Shown here piece by piece: positions 25,754 through 34,697 of a DNA stretch of 64,000 nucleotides; position 1 is the first letter of the stretch; each line of letters opens with the position of its first letter. The notes under the pieces are model-generated. The model did no database searches. It was not told the origin of the DNA and worked only from the letters and a program-made list of their open reading frames with translations. The position numbers and the translations under genes are program-made. Origin of the DNA: Pseudomonas marginalis (GTDB lineage Bacteria; Pseudomonadota; Gammaproteobacteria; Pseudomonadales; Pseudomonadaceae); assembly GCF_008692035.1 (NCBI RefSeq), contig NZ_VTFG01000001.1, forward strand, positions 4,093,501 through 4,157,500. Reading direction: 5' to 3'.

Positions 25754-28171
25754 ATGAGCGAAGAAAACACGTACGACTCGACCAGCATTAAAGTGCTGAA
25801 AGGTTTGGATGCCGTACGCAAACGTCCCGGTATGTACATTGGCGACACTGATGACGGTAGCGGTCTGCACCACATGGTGTTCGAGGTGGTCGACAACTCC
25901 ATCGACGAAGCTTTGGCCGGTCACTGCGACGACATCAGCATCATCATCCATCCGGACGAATCCATTACCGTGCGCGATAACGGTCGCGGCATCCCGGTAG
26001 ATGTGCACAAAGAAGAAGGTGTTTCGGCGGCAGAGGTCATCATGACCGTGCTCCACGCCGGTGGTAAGTTCGACGACAACTCCTACAAAGTCTCCGGTGG
26101 TCTGCACGGTGTGGGTGTGTCGGTGGTGAACGCTCTGTCCGAAGAGCTGATCCTGACGGTTCGCCGCAGTGGCAAGATCTGGGAGCAGACCTACGTCCAC
26201 GGTGTACCGCAGGAACCGATGAAAATCGTTGGCGACAGCGAAACCACTGGTACCCAGATCCACTTCAAGCCCTCGGCTGATACCTTCAAGAACATCCACT
26301 TCAGCTGGGACATCCTGGCCAAGCGGATTCGTGAATTGTCCTTCCTCAACTCCGGTGTCGGCATCGTCCTCAAGGATGAGCGCAGCGGCAAGGAAGAGCT
26401 ATTCAAATACGAAGGTGGCTTGCGTGCGTTCGTTGAATACCTGAACACCAACAAGACTGCGGTCAACCAGGTGTTCCACTTCAACATCCAGCGTGAAGAC
26501 GGCATCGGCGTGGAAATCGCCCTGCAATGGAACGACAGCTTCAACGAGAACCTGTTGTGCTTCACCAACAACATTCCACAGCGTGACGGTGGTACTCACC
26601 TGGTGGGTTTCCGTTCGGCGCTGACGCGTAACCTGAACACCTATATCGAAGCCGAAGGCCTGGCGAAGAAGCATAAGGTCGCCACCACCGGTGACGATGC
26701 CCGTGAAGGCCTGACCGCAATCATCTCGGTGAAAGTGCCGGACCCTAAGTTCAGCTCCCAGACCAAAGACAAGCTGGTGTCTTCCGAAGTGAAAACTGCG
26801 GTTGAACAGGAGATGGGTAAGTACTTCTCCGACTTCCTGCTGGAAAACCCGAACGAAGCCAAGCTGGTTGTCGGCAAGATGATCGACGCCGCACGTGCCC
26901 GTGAAGCGGCGCGTAAAGCCCGTGAGATGACCCGCCGTAAAGGTGCGCTGGATATTGCCGGCTTGCCAGGCAAACTGGCTGACTGCCAGGAGAAGGACCC
27001 TGCCCTCTCCGAACTGTACCTGGTGGAGGGTGACTCTGCTGGCGGTTCCGCCAAGCAGGGTCGTAACCGTCGCACCCAGGCCATCCTGCCGTTGAAGGGT
27101 AAGATCCTCAACGTCGAAAAGGCTCGTTTCGACAAGATGATTTCCTCCCAGGAAGTCGGCACCTTGATCACGGCACTCGGCTGCGGTATTGGCCGAGACG
27201 AGTACAACATCGACAAGCTTCGCTATCACAACATCATCATCATGACCGATGCTGACGTCGACGGTTCGCACATCCGTACCCTGCTGCTGACCTTCTTCTT
27301 CCGTCAGTTGCCCGAGCTGATCGAGCGTGGCTACATCTACATCGCCCAGCCGCCGTTGTACAAAGTGAAGAAAGGCAAGCAAGAGCAATACATCAAAGAC
27401 GACGACGCCATGGAAGAGTACATGACGCAGTCGGCCCTGGAAGATGCCAGCCTGCACTTGAACGACGAAGCCCCGGGTATCTCCGGCGAGGCGCTGGAGC
27501 GTCTGGTTAACGACTTCCGTATGGTGATGAAGACACTCAAGCGCCTGTCGCGCCTGTACCCACAGGAATTGACCGAGCACTTCATCTACCTGCCGTCCGT
27601 AAGCCTGGAGCAGTTGGGCGACCACGCACACATGCAGGAATGGCTGGCCCAGTACGAAGTGCGCCTGCGCACTGTCGAAAAATCCGGCCTGGTGTACAAA
27701 GCCAGCCTGCGTGAAGACCGTGAACGTAACGTCTGGCTGCCAGAGGTCGAATTGATCTCCCACGGCCTGTCGAACTACGTCACCTTCAACCGCGACTTCT
27801 TCGGCAGCAACGACTACAAGACCGTTGTGACCCTCGGCGCGCAACTGAGCACCCTGCTGGACGACGGTGCTTATATTCAGCGTGGCGAGCGTAAGAAAGC
27901 GGTCAAGGAGTTCAAGGAAGCCCTGGACTGGTTGATGGCGGAAAGCACCAAGCGCCACACGATCCAGCGATACAAAGGTCTGGGCGAAATGAACCCGGAT
28001 CAGCTGTGGGAAACCACCATGGACCCAGCTCAGCGTCGTATGCTGCGCGTAACCATCGAGGACGCCATTGGCGCAGACCAGATCTTCAACACCCTGATGG
28101 GTGATGCGGTCGAACCTCGCCGTGACTTCATCGAGAGCAATGCCCTGGCAGTGTCTAACCTGGACTTCTGA
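25754..28171 (+). CDS. gyrB: DNA gyrase subunit B
   Basis: ATPase subunit of gyrase (805 aa), which introduces negative supercoils. The GHKL ATPase domain is N-terminal (RKRPGMYIGD, VVDNSIDEALAGHCD); the TOPRIM motif EGDSAGGSAKQGRNRR lies near residues 423-438 and the C-terminal signature RYKGLGEMNPDQLWETTMDP follows. The length, including the roughly 160-residue insert, is that of gamma-proteobacteria. A terminator follows the stop by about 80 nt. Confidence 0.98.
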   Translation: MSEENTYDSTSIKVLKGLDAVRKRPGMYIGDTDDGSGLHHMVFEVVDNSIDEALAGHCDDISIIIHPDESITVRDNGRGIPVDVHKEEGVSAAEVIMTVLHAGGKFDDNSYKVSGGLHGVGVSVVNALSEELILTVRRSGKIWEQTYVHGVPQEPMKIVGDSETTGTQIHFKPSADTFKNIHFSWDILAKRIRELSFLNSGVGIVLKDERSGKEELFKYEGGLRAFVEYLNTNKTAVNQVFHFNIQREDGIGVEIALQWNDSFNENLLCFTNNIPQRDGGTHLVGFRSALTRNLNTYIEAEGLAKKHKVATTGDDAREGLTAIISVKVPDPKFSSQTKDKLVSSEVKTAVEQEMGKYFSDFLLENPNEAKLVVGKMIDAARAREAARKAREMTRRKGALDIAGLPGKLADCQEKDPALSELYLVEGDSAGGSAKQGRNRRTQAILPLKGKILNVEKARFDKMISSQEVGTLITALGCGIGRDEYNIDKLRYHNIIIMTDADVDGSHIRTLLLTFFFRQLPELIERGYIYIAQPPLYKVKKGKQEQYIKDDDAMEEYMTQSALEDASLHLNDEAPGISGEALERLVNDFRMVMKTLKRLSRLYPQELTEHFIYLPSVSLEQLGDHAHMQEWLAQYEVRLRTVEKSGLVYKASLREDRERNVWLPEVELISHGLSNYVTFNRDFFGSNDYKTVVTLGAQLSTLLDDGAYIQRGERKKAVKEFKEALDWLMAESTKRHTIQRYKGLGEMNPDQLWETTMDPAQRRMLRVTIEDAIGADQIFNTLMGDAVEPRRDFIESNALAVSNLDF

Positions 28172-28522
28172 TTCCGGTGTAGGTTGAAAGGATAGTTGCG
28201 ATGTTTCACAAATAAATGTTCGACCAGCCCCTAGGGTTAGGTTGCCATTTTTGAAAAGGGCCCGCTTACAGCGGGCCTTTTTTTTGGTTCACGGAATCCT
28301 GGGAAACACAGAAACAAGAACGCCGATCTGATTGATGAACCCCGGCTAATCCAAAGAATTCAAAACCCAGGCAGTTATAACAGCGCCACCTTGTTTACTG
28401 CGCTGGACCATCTTCAGGGACGCTTGATCAGTTGCATAAAGTGCCAACGCTGCTATCAGTAAGGCTCCTCGGGTGCGAGCGCGCTACACTGGCAAAAATA
28501 GCTCGGGACGGGGTTCTGGAAG
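28172..28522. other. Non-coding gap after gyrB
   Basis: The 351-bp gap holds the gyrB terminator (28254-28285) and, after it, about 235 bp that must contain the promoter of the next gene. I see a possible -10 TACACT at 28485 without a good -35. No gene, repeat or tRNA was recognised. Confidence 0.5.
28254..28285 (+). terminator. Terminator after gyrB
   Basis: Stem GGCCCGC/GCGGGCC with loop TTACA, followed by nine T residues: a canonical rho-independent terminator. Confidence 0.92.
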
Positions 28523-29494
28523 ATGACGCTGGTAACGGATGAAGAGTTTGATGCTGCTTTGGCTGTGATGCAAAAGCTGCTTTGGGCTGATCCCCAGGAT
28601 AGAGAGCGACTGCAAACGCTTGGCCTTAATCTCATCCCTTGCAATTTTTACTCAAGTACACCATCGATTTCCGAAACGTATAGCTCCTATGAATACAACG
28701 AATCAGAACCACCGTATCTGCACAGTGTCCTGTTTGATCAGGAAAAACTCCGGGCGGAGTTGATCAAGCTGATTCCGTACGCGGTGGATTTCAATCCTGC
28801 TGAAGTGGATGATCACGAAACTTGTACCTCCTATTTCTGGAAAAACGGCCAATTCACATGCAGTGATGCCATGGCCTATTACGCCTATGTCAGGCAGATC
28901 CGCCCGAAGACCATTGTGGAGATAGGCAGTGGGTTCTCATCACTGATTGCCCTGGAGGCGCTGGGCAAAAACGGAACGGGACGGTTGCACTGCATAGAAC
29001 CTTTTCCGAGGCCCTTTATCACGTCGCTGAGCAACGAGGGCGCCCTTCAATTGGAAACGATACGTGCCCAGGATTTGACCGTTGAGATGTTGAATTCCAC
29101 GCTGCAAGATGGCGATATCCTGTTTATCGATTCCACCCACACGGTCAAAACAGGTAGCGATTGCCTGCATATTTACCTTCGCTTGCTACCGAAAATAACC
29201 AGGAAAATATTTGTCCATGTTCATGATGTTTTTCTGCCCTTTGGTCTTCCACAGAAGTGGTTGATCGATCACCAGATCTACTGGACCGAACAGTATTTAC
29301 TGCTGGCGCTGTTGATTGACAACCCACGCACGAAACTGTTGTTCGGCAATGCGTACCACAAACATTTCAACGATGATCTTTTGACCAAACTCATGCAGGG
29401 TCGATCTGAAAGCGGCGGGGCCAGTTTCTGGTTTGAGTTTGATGGGCGCATATCCACTACGGATTTAACCAGAGCAGGCGTCGAAGACCTCTAG
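28523..29494 (+). CDS. SAM-dependent methyltransferase-like protein
   Basis: A 323-aa protein with a class I methyltransferase core: motif I IVEIGSGFSSLIALEAL near residues 132-148, an acidic residue in the following strand (HCIEPFPRP), then LFIDSTHTVKTGSD and VHVHDVFLPF, as in the Methyltransf_24 type linked to polysaccharide or secondary-metabolite modification. The first ~100 residues match no domain I know. The start has a weak GGAAG upstream. Codon use looks more AT-rich than in neighbours and the gene lies alone between two terminators, suggesting acquisition. The substrate is unknown. Confidence 0.7.
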   Translation: MTLVTDEEFDAALAVMQKLLWADPQDRERLQTLGLNLIPCNFYSSTPSISETYSSYEYNESEPPYLHSVLFDQEKLRAELIKLIPYAVDFNPAEVDDHETCTSYFWKNGQFTCSDAMAYYAYVRQIRPKTIVEIGSGFSSLIALEALGKNGTGRLHCIEPFPRPFITSLSNEGALQLETIRAQDLTVEMLNSTLQDGDILFIDSTHTVKTGSDCLHIYLRLLPKITRKIFVHVHDVFLPFGLPQKWLIDHQIYWTEQYLLLALLIDNPRTKLLFGNAYHKHFNDDLLTKLMQGRSESGGASFWFEFDGRISTTDLTRAGVEDL

Positions 29495-29582
29495 AGTTGC
29501 GTATCCAGCGCCTTGAGTGGCTTTCGAACACTGAGGGCTCATCATCTATTTTGTGAGTCCACACCAGGCACAACACCAAAAT

Positions 29583-29615
29583 AAAAAAGGCCAAAGCATA
29601 ACGTTGGCCTTTTTT
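29583..29615. terminator. Bidirectional terminator after the methyltransferase-like gene
   Basis: AAAAAAGGCCAA and TTGGCCTTTTTT are perfect inverted arms around a 9-nt loop, with A and T runs on both sides. It can end the gene on the left and the convergent response-regulator gene on the right. Confidence 0.9.
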
Positions 29616-29643
29616 ATTGCGTGGGAAATCAACTTCTGCAAAA

Positions 29644-29659
29644 TGCTCCACGTGGAACA
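29644..29659. other. parS-like site
   Basis: TGCTCCACGTGGAACA differs from the perfect parS palindrome at one left-arm base. It lies between convergent genes, about 4 kb beyond the recF sites and 7.7 kb from dnaA, in the range where Pseudomonas parS sites cluster. Confidence 0.75.
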
Positions 29660-29668
29660 TCGTGGTTT

Positions 29669-30394
29669 TTATCCATGAGAAGAAGCCGCCGCCACACTCT
29701 CCAACCGATACCCATACCCATAGATCGTCAACAGCTGCCAACCCCTGTCAGCAGTAAGCCCCAGCTTGTTGCGTAGCCGATAGATATGCGTATCCAGTGG
29801 CCGCGAGGACACCATTTCTTCATGGGTCCAGAACCGCTCATAAAGGTACTCGCGTGACAGCGGCCGAGCCAGGTTGGCGAACAAGCAGCTCGCCAGGCGG
29901 TATTCGCGCTCGGTAAGGTTGATCGGTTTGCCTGCGCGTGTGACGGTCAACTCTGCATCGTCGAAGGTCAGGTCGTTGAAACTCTGCACTTCAGGGGTTG
30001 CCGATCTCTGCAGGCCATGCCGACGTAGAACGGCTGTCACTCGTGCCTTCAGTTCGTTAGGTCGAAAGGGTTTGCTGACGTAGTCGTCGGCCCCGCTGTT
30101 CAATGCGCTGACGATATCGCTTTCGGCATCACGGCTGGTGAGCATGATGACTGCAGGTGGCGACTCCATGTGTTCACGGGTCCAGCGCAATAAGGCAATA
30201 CCGGTGATGTCGGGCAGTTGCCAGTCGAGTATCAGCAGGTCGAAGGTCTCCCGGCGCAATTGTCGCAGCAGGTCTTCGCCGCGCTCGAAGCAATGCAGTG
30301 TCCAGGGTTGTTCGGCGGTGCTGGGGATTTGTCGCAGTGTCTGTTCCACCCGTCGCAATTCAGCGGGTTCGTCATCCAGTATTGCGACACGCAT
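29669..30394 (-). CDS. OmpR-family response regulator
   Basis: Two-component regulator (241 aa). The receiver domain (about 1-120) has the acidic pair D7-D8, phosphoacceptor D57 (DLLILDWQLPD) and the conserved lysine in YVSKPFRP. The C-terminal winged helix (about 140-230) includes NLTEREYRLASCLFANLARP and ends near LTIYGYGYRLE. It faces away from the CHASE2 sensor kinase gene across a 448-bp gap, and the pair probably works together. The ribosome-binding site is masked by a G/C run. Confidence 0.92.
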   Translation of the reverse strand: MRVAILDDEPAELRRVEQTLRQIPSTAEQPWTLHCFERGEDLLRQLRRETFDLLILDWQLPDITGIALLRWTREHMESPPAVIMLTSRDAESDIVSALNSGADDYVSKPFRPNELKARVTAVLRRHGLQRSATPEVQSFNDLTFDDAELTVTRAGKPINLTEREYRLASCLFANLARPLSREYLYERFWTHEEMVSSRPLDTHIYRLRNKLGLTADRGWQLLTIYGYGYRLESVAAASSHG

Positions 30395-30842
30395 GGGGGG
30401 GTCCTTTCTTCTTGAAGAGTACGGCAGTCGTATTGAGGGGCACGTACTGCGCAGATGCCGGTCAATGAATCTGAAGAATTGTGCTCAGGTTCGTCGACCC
30501 CTTGGATCTCTCGGTACGCTGGGATCAATAAGCGAATACGCCATTGAAAGCCCTCCATACCTATGTGGGAAAGATACCGGCTCCAGGCGTTAAGGAAAAG
30601 GATCAGCCGACGCATGCGCTGTCGTAAACTCCTGTGCCCCGATAGTGGATGCCCTTTGGACTCCCCGCCGTTATGAACATCCAGCAGGAAATTTTTTCCA
30701 CCGTGTCGAAAATGAGCTTCACTGGGCTCAATGCGTCGTTCTATCACGTACGCGTGTCGGCTTACGCCGTGCAACGCCTGAGGAGGAATCGGGGGTCTAT
30801 GCCATCTTCTATCGCACGCCAACAACTCAAGCGCGTTGATCC
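30395..30842. other. Divergent control region between response regulator and kinase
   Basis: The 448 bp hold no conserved gene that I recognise in any frame. They must carry the divergent promoters. A 15-codon frame (30799-30846) overlaps the kinase start. The gap is long for a simple promoter region, so a decayed gene cannot be excluded, but I could not read one. Confidence 0.45.
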
Positions 30843-30846
30843 ATGA
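30799..30846 (+). CDS. Possible leader peptide before the sensor kinase
   Basis: ATG to TGA encodes 15 residues (MPSSIARQQLKRVDP). AGGAGG lies at 30781-30786, a rather long 12 nt before the ATG. The stop overlaps the kinase start as ATGA (30843-30846), and the kinase itself has no clear ribosome-binding site, so translational coupling is plausible. It may equally be chance. Confidence 0.3.
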   Translation: MPSSIARQQLKRVDP

Positions 30847-33125
30847 TGCTCTGGGGAAAGGCCGAAAAGCGCCAACCCACCCATGCCCAGCGCCTGTTCC
30901 ACGGTCTGGTACGTGAGTGGTTATGGATCGGTTTGCTGCTGTTGCCAATCACTGCCTACCTCTCGATGAGTCCTGGCCTGGCCTTGAACAACCCGCTATA
31001 CGACAGCCTTCGACGTCTGGCGCCCCTGCCGGTGGATCCGCGCATCCTGCTGGTAACCATCGATGACCCTAGCCTGAAGAAACTCGGCCAGTGGCCCTGG
31101 CCGCGCAGTGTGCACGCCGACCTGATCGATCGCCTGAGCGCGGCGCAGCCGGCCGGTATCCTGTTTGATGTGATCTTCAGCGAGCCCGGTAACCCGGTCA
31201 ATGACAAGCGCCTGGCCGACGCGGTGTGCAACGCCGGCAACGTATTGTTGCCCTTGGCTCGTGACGATTCGGCCAGCTACAGCCAGTCTGGGGCACAAAT
31301 GCTGTCGCTGCTCAAATGTGCCAAGGGTGTCGGGCATATCAATGTGGAGGCGGATAGCGATGGCGTGGTCCGCAGGCTGTATATGCGCGAGGGGCCAGCC
31401 GGTGCCACGGCGCTTCAGTTAGCGTGGCTGGCTTTCGCGATGAGCGGGCAATCGGCCGAGATGCCCGGGGAACCTCTGCCATCGATCACCCAGGATTGGC
31501 ACCGGGAGCATGCGGTCCGTATCCCGTTTATTGCTGCCGACACCCATTTCCCGAGCGTCTCTTATGTCAGCGTATTACGTGGTGAGGTCCCTCCTGAGCG
31601 GTTGCGGGGCCGTCTGATTCTGGTGGGGGCGACAGCGTCGGGCATGGGCGATCGCTTTGTCACACCGCTCTCTCCTATGGCTGGCACCACAGCAGGTGTG
31701 GAGATCCAGGCCAATGTGCTCAATGGCTTGCTGCAAGATCGAAGTATTGTGGACTTGCCCGGCTGGCTGGCCGCACTGATCGCAACGTCCCTGGTGGCGA
31801 TGTTGCTGGGCCTGCTGCTCTACCGCCCACGCTATGCGCTTTGGATGACCCTGGGGTGCATGTGCATGGCCTTGGTGGGTTCAGCGGCCTTGTTGCGCCT
31901 GGGCTACTGGTGGTCGCCTGCGGCCTGCTTGATCGGTTTGCTGCTCAGCTACCTGATCTGGAACTGGCGGCGTCTCAGCGTGATCCTGGCCTACTTCGGC
32001 TGGGAATTGGCGCGCCTGGATAACGAACCCAAAGTCTTGCCCGAGCGCCGCCGTGCACCCGCCAATAAGGGTGACGTATTGCAGGGCCGTATCTTTGCCT
32101 TGGAGCAAGCCGTCAGTCGTACGCGGGACACGCGACGGTTTATGGCTGATGGATTGGAATGCCTGCCGGTGGCGACACTGATCACAGACACCCAGGGTAA
32201 TGTCCTGTTGGCCAACCGCATCGCCCGGGAAGTGTTCGGCAATGACTTGATCAACCATAACCTTCTGGAGCAACTGGCCGACCTGGGTTATCCGCCGCTG
32301 CACAATGGCGTACGCCCTACCCTCTCGACACTGGAACTCGTTGAGTTTCGTGATATCCACCAACGCAGCCTGCGCATGGAGCTTGCCCCCTTGCTGCCGG
32401 CCGAAGGGGATGTCGCGCTGGGATGGCTGCTGAGCCTCACCGACCTGAGCAAGGAGCGCGAGGCCCAGCAGCATCGGGAAACCATGCTGCGCTTCCTCTC
32501 CCACGACTTGCGCGCCCCCCACTCGGCGATCCTCGCCCTGTTGGATGTGCACGACAGTGAGTCGCCGATATTTGCACAGATAGAGCAACAAGTACGCCGC
32601 GCCTTGAGCCTGACCGAATCATTTGTGCAACTGGCGAGGGCTGAGGCCGATGGCTACCAGTTCGAGCCTACGCTGTTCGCCATGTTGGTAATGGATGCCT
32701 TTGATCAAGTGGCCGTGATCGCCCAGCTCAAGGGGATTCACCTGGTCCACGATCTGGACGAGGCCGACGAAGGGATGGTGTCAGCCGATCAATCGCTGCT
32801 CACCCGCGCATTGTTCAATGTGCTGGAGAACGCGATCAAATATTCCCCGTCCGGTACCACTGTCCGGCTGCGACACAGCAGCGCGCAAGGCTGGCTGGAA
32901 TGCCGCATCAGCGACCAGGGCCCAGGCATAGCCGCCGAGGATTTGCCTGAACTGTTCAGCCAGTACAAGCGCTTTGACTCGGCCCAAGGCAGCGAAGGGC
33001 TGGGGTTGGGACTGAGCATGGTCAAGGCGGTGGTGGAGCGTCATGGGGGCCGTATCGAGTGTGAAAGCACCGTGGGCAAAGGCACCACTTTCCGCCTGCA
33101 GTTGCCCTTGCTGGACGACTGCTAA
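30843..33125 (+). CDS. CHASE2-domain sensor histidine kinase
   Basis: Membrane sensor kinase (760 aa). An N-terminal helix (about residues 22-42) leads to a periplasmic CHASE2 domain (about 55-300, with RILLVTIDDPSLKKLGQWPWPR). Three membrane helices follow (about 305-378), then a PAS-like domain (about 435-530, LITDTQGNVLLANRIAREVFG). The H-box LSHDLRAPHSA has H554; N-box LENAIKYSPSG and G-boxes DQGPGIA and GLGLGLSMVKAVVERHGG complete a full ATPase. It should phosphorylate the divergent response regulator. The signal is unknown. Confidence 0.92.
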   Translation: MMLWGKAEKRQPTHAQRLFHGLVREWLWIGLLLLPITAYLSMSPGLALNNPLYDSLRRLAPLPVDPRILLVTIDDPSLKKLGQWPWPRSVHADLIDRLSAAQPAGILFDVIFSEPGNPVNDKRLADAVCNAGNVLLPLARDDSASYSQSGAQMLSLLKCAKGVGHINVEADSDGVVRRLYMREGPAGATALQLAWLAFAMSGQSAEMPGEPLPSITQDWHREHAVRIPFIAADTHFPSVSYVSVLRGEVPPERLRGRLILVGATASGMGDRFVTPLSPMAGTTAGVEIQANVLNGLLQDRSIVDLPGWLAALIATSLVAMLLGLLLYRPRYALWMTLGCMCMALVGSAALLRLGYWWSPAACLIGLLLSYLIWNWRRLSVILAYFGWELARLDNEPKVLPERRRAPANKGDVLQGRIFALEQAVSRTRDTRRFMADGLECLPVATLITDTQGNVLLANRIAREVFGNDLINHNLLEQLADLGYPPLHNGVRPTLSTLELVEFRDIHQRSLRMELAPLLPAEGDVALGWLLSLTDLSKEREAQQHRETMLRFLSHDLRAPHSAILALLDVHDSESPIFAQIEQQVRRALSLTESFVQLARAEADGYQFEPTLFAMLVMDAFDQVAVIAQLKGIHLVHDLDEADEGMVSADQSLLTRALFNVLENAIKYSPSGTTVRLRHSSAQGWLECRISDQGPGIAAEDLPELFSQYKRFDSAQGSEGLGLGLSMVKAVVERHGGRIECESTVGKGTTFRLQLPLLDDC

Positions 33126-33147
33126 AACGTACTTTTCCGCTGTGCAT

Positions 33148-33176
33148 AAAAAACCGGTCTCAAGGACCGGTTTTTT
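33148..33176 (+). terminator. Terminator after the sensor kinase
   Basis: AAACCGGTC/GACCGGTTT stem with a short loop and six T residues, 20-odd nt after the kinase stop; a symmetrical A run on the left allows use in both directions. Confidence 0.9.
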
Positions 33177-33305
33177 AATGAAGGAAAAAACTTATGCACG
33201 TTTTTTGCGATTTTAATGGATTTGGAAATATCTAACTAAATCAACTTATTAGGACCAAAAAAAGCCAATTCGCCAACAAAGCGTACACAGGTTATCCACA
33301 GATGC

Positions 33306-34076
33306 TCATACCACCGGCGTCTCCACCACAATCGGCTCTGGCGGTAGGGAACCCATGGCCCGCTGCTGCTCTTCATTCCATGCCTGGGCACGGTCATTCA
33401 GCGCGGCAATGGCGCGTGGGCCTTCCCCTTCTGCGTACATTGGCTCGCCTATCACCACAGTGATGGTGCCTGCGCGTTTTGCCCAACCCGCCTTCGGCCA
33501 GAACTTGCCGGCGTTATGCGCAATCGGCAGCACCGGCAGGTTGGCGTTAACTGCCAATGCGGTACCGCCGCGAGAGAACTTGCCTACTGTCCCAAAGGGT
33601 ACCCGCGTACCTTCCGGGAAGATCAGCACCCACACGCCATCCTTGAGCAGTTCATCGCCCTTCTTGGCGACGTGCTTGAGCGCCGCCTTGGGGTTGTCAC
33701 GGTCGATGGCGATCGGGCGCAACATGGCCATGGCCCAGCCGAAGAACGGCACGTACAGCAGCTCGCGCTTGAGCACCTGGCTCAACGGCGAGAAGTAAGC
33801 CGAGAGGAAGAAGGTCTCCCAGGTGCTCTGGTGGTTCGACAGAATCACGCATGGCTGGTCCGGTACGTTTTCAGCGCCCTTGATCTCGAAACGAATGTTC
33901 AGGAACACCTTGGTCAGCCACAACGCGCAGCGGCACCAATAGACGTTGATAAAGCGATAGCGCGCCTTGAACGGCAGGAACGGCGCAATAAAAAAGCTCA
34001 GGGTGCACCAGAGAAACGAACTGGTGCCCAGCAGCAGGTAAAAGAAAAAGGTTCTGATGGCCTGCAAAATCGACAT
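33306..34076 (-). CDS. 1-acyl-glycerol-3-phosphate acyltransferase family protein
   Basis: PlsC-like membrane acyltransferase (256 aa) that would add the second acyl chain in phospholipid synthesis. I chose the ATG at 34074-34076 (MSILQAIRTFFFYLLLG), which opens a membrane segment; the upstream extension is not conserved. The acyltransferase motifs are NHQSTWE (block I, with E in place of the usual D) near residue 90 and FPEGTR near residue 160. It lies downstream of gmhB, as at the equivalent locus in other Pseudomonas. Confidence 0.92.
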   Translation of the reverse strand: MSILQAIRTFFFYLLLGTSSFLWCTLSFFIAPFLPFKARYRFINVYWCRCALWLTKVFLNIRFEIKGAENVPDQPCVILSNHQSTWETFFLSAYFSPLSQVLKRELLYVPFFGWAMAMLRPIAIDRDNPKAALKHVAKKGDELLKDGVWVLIFPEGTRVPFGTVGKFSRGGTALAVNANLPVLPIAHNAGKFWPKAGWAKRAGTITVVIGEPMYAEGEGPRAIAALNDRAQAWNEEQQRAMGSLPPEPIVVETPVV

Positions 34077-34158
34077 GGCGGCATTTACCGTTGCGGGACA
34101 TGGCCCGCCTGTTAAAAGCGCACTCCCGAACAGTCCTTGGCCAGGAAGTCGAGGGCGG

Positions 34159-34695
34159 CTAGTTGTTGATAAGTTCTGCGGCAACCGCCGCCAGATCGTC
34201 AAAAATCAAGGTGCCTACCGGCAGGTTTTTCGCCTGGGTCTTTTCGCCTTTCCCGGTCTTTACCAAAACTGGCTGAGAGTCGACGGCTTTGGCCGCCTCC
34301 AGGTCACCGAGGCTGTCCCCGACGAACCATATCCCAGCCAAGGGCACCTTGTAATGTTCTGCAATGGTTTTCAACATGCCAGGCTTGGGTTTGCGGCAAT
34401 CGCAGCCCTCATCCGGCCCGTGAGGGCAGTACACCACCAGCCCCACTTCCCCGCCCTGCTCCGCCACCAGCGTGCGCAAGCGCGTGTGCATGGCGTCCAG
34501 GGTGGCGATGTCGTAATAGCCGCGGGCGATGCCGGACTGGTTGGTGGCGATGGCCACCGTCCAGCCGGCTTTGCTCAACTGCGCGATGGCCTCGATCGAA
34601 CCGGGCAGTGGAATCCATTCCGCCACCGACTTGATGTAAGCGTCGGAGTCGTAGTTGATCACCCCGTCCCGATCGAGAATCAGCAGTTTCAACAT
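34159..34695 (-). CDS. gmhB: D-glycero-beta-D-manno-heptose 1,7-bisphosphate 7-phosphatase
   Basis: HAD-type phosphatase (178 aa) in the synthesis of ADP-heptose for the LPS inner core. Motif I is LLILDRDGVINYDSDAY near residues 4-20; the zinc-binding cysteine loop CPHGPDEGCDCRKPKPGM is typical of GmhB. It lies 2 nt after glyS, forming a glyQ-glyS-gmhB-acyltransferase run. Confidence 0.95.
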   Translation of the reverse strand: MLKLLILDRDGVINYDSDAYIKSVAEWIPLPGSIEAIAQLSKAGWTVAIATNQSGIARGYYDIATLDAMHTRLRTLVAEQGGEVGLVVYCPHGPDEGCDCRKPKPGMLKTIAEHYKVPLAGIWFVGDSLGDLEAAKAVDSQPVLVKTGKGEKTQAKNLPVGTLIFDDLAAVAAELINN

Positions 34696-34697
34696 GG

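Noticed and set aside
26399..27958. 519-codon open frame antisense to gyrB
   Set aside because: Antisense shadow of a highly conserved gene.
30649..30846. 65-codon frame ending at the kinase start
   Set aside because: Only its last 15 codons have a plausible ribosome-binding site; the rest shows no protein-like pattern.
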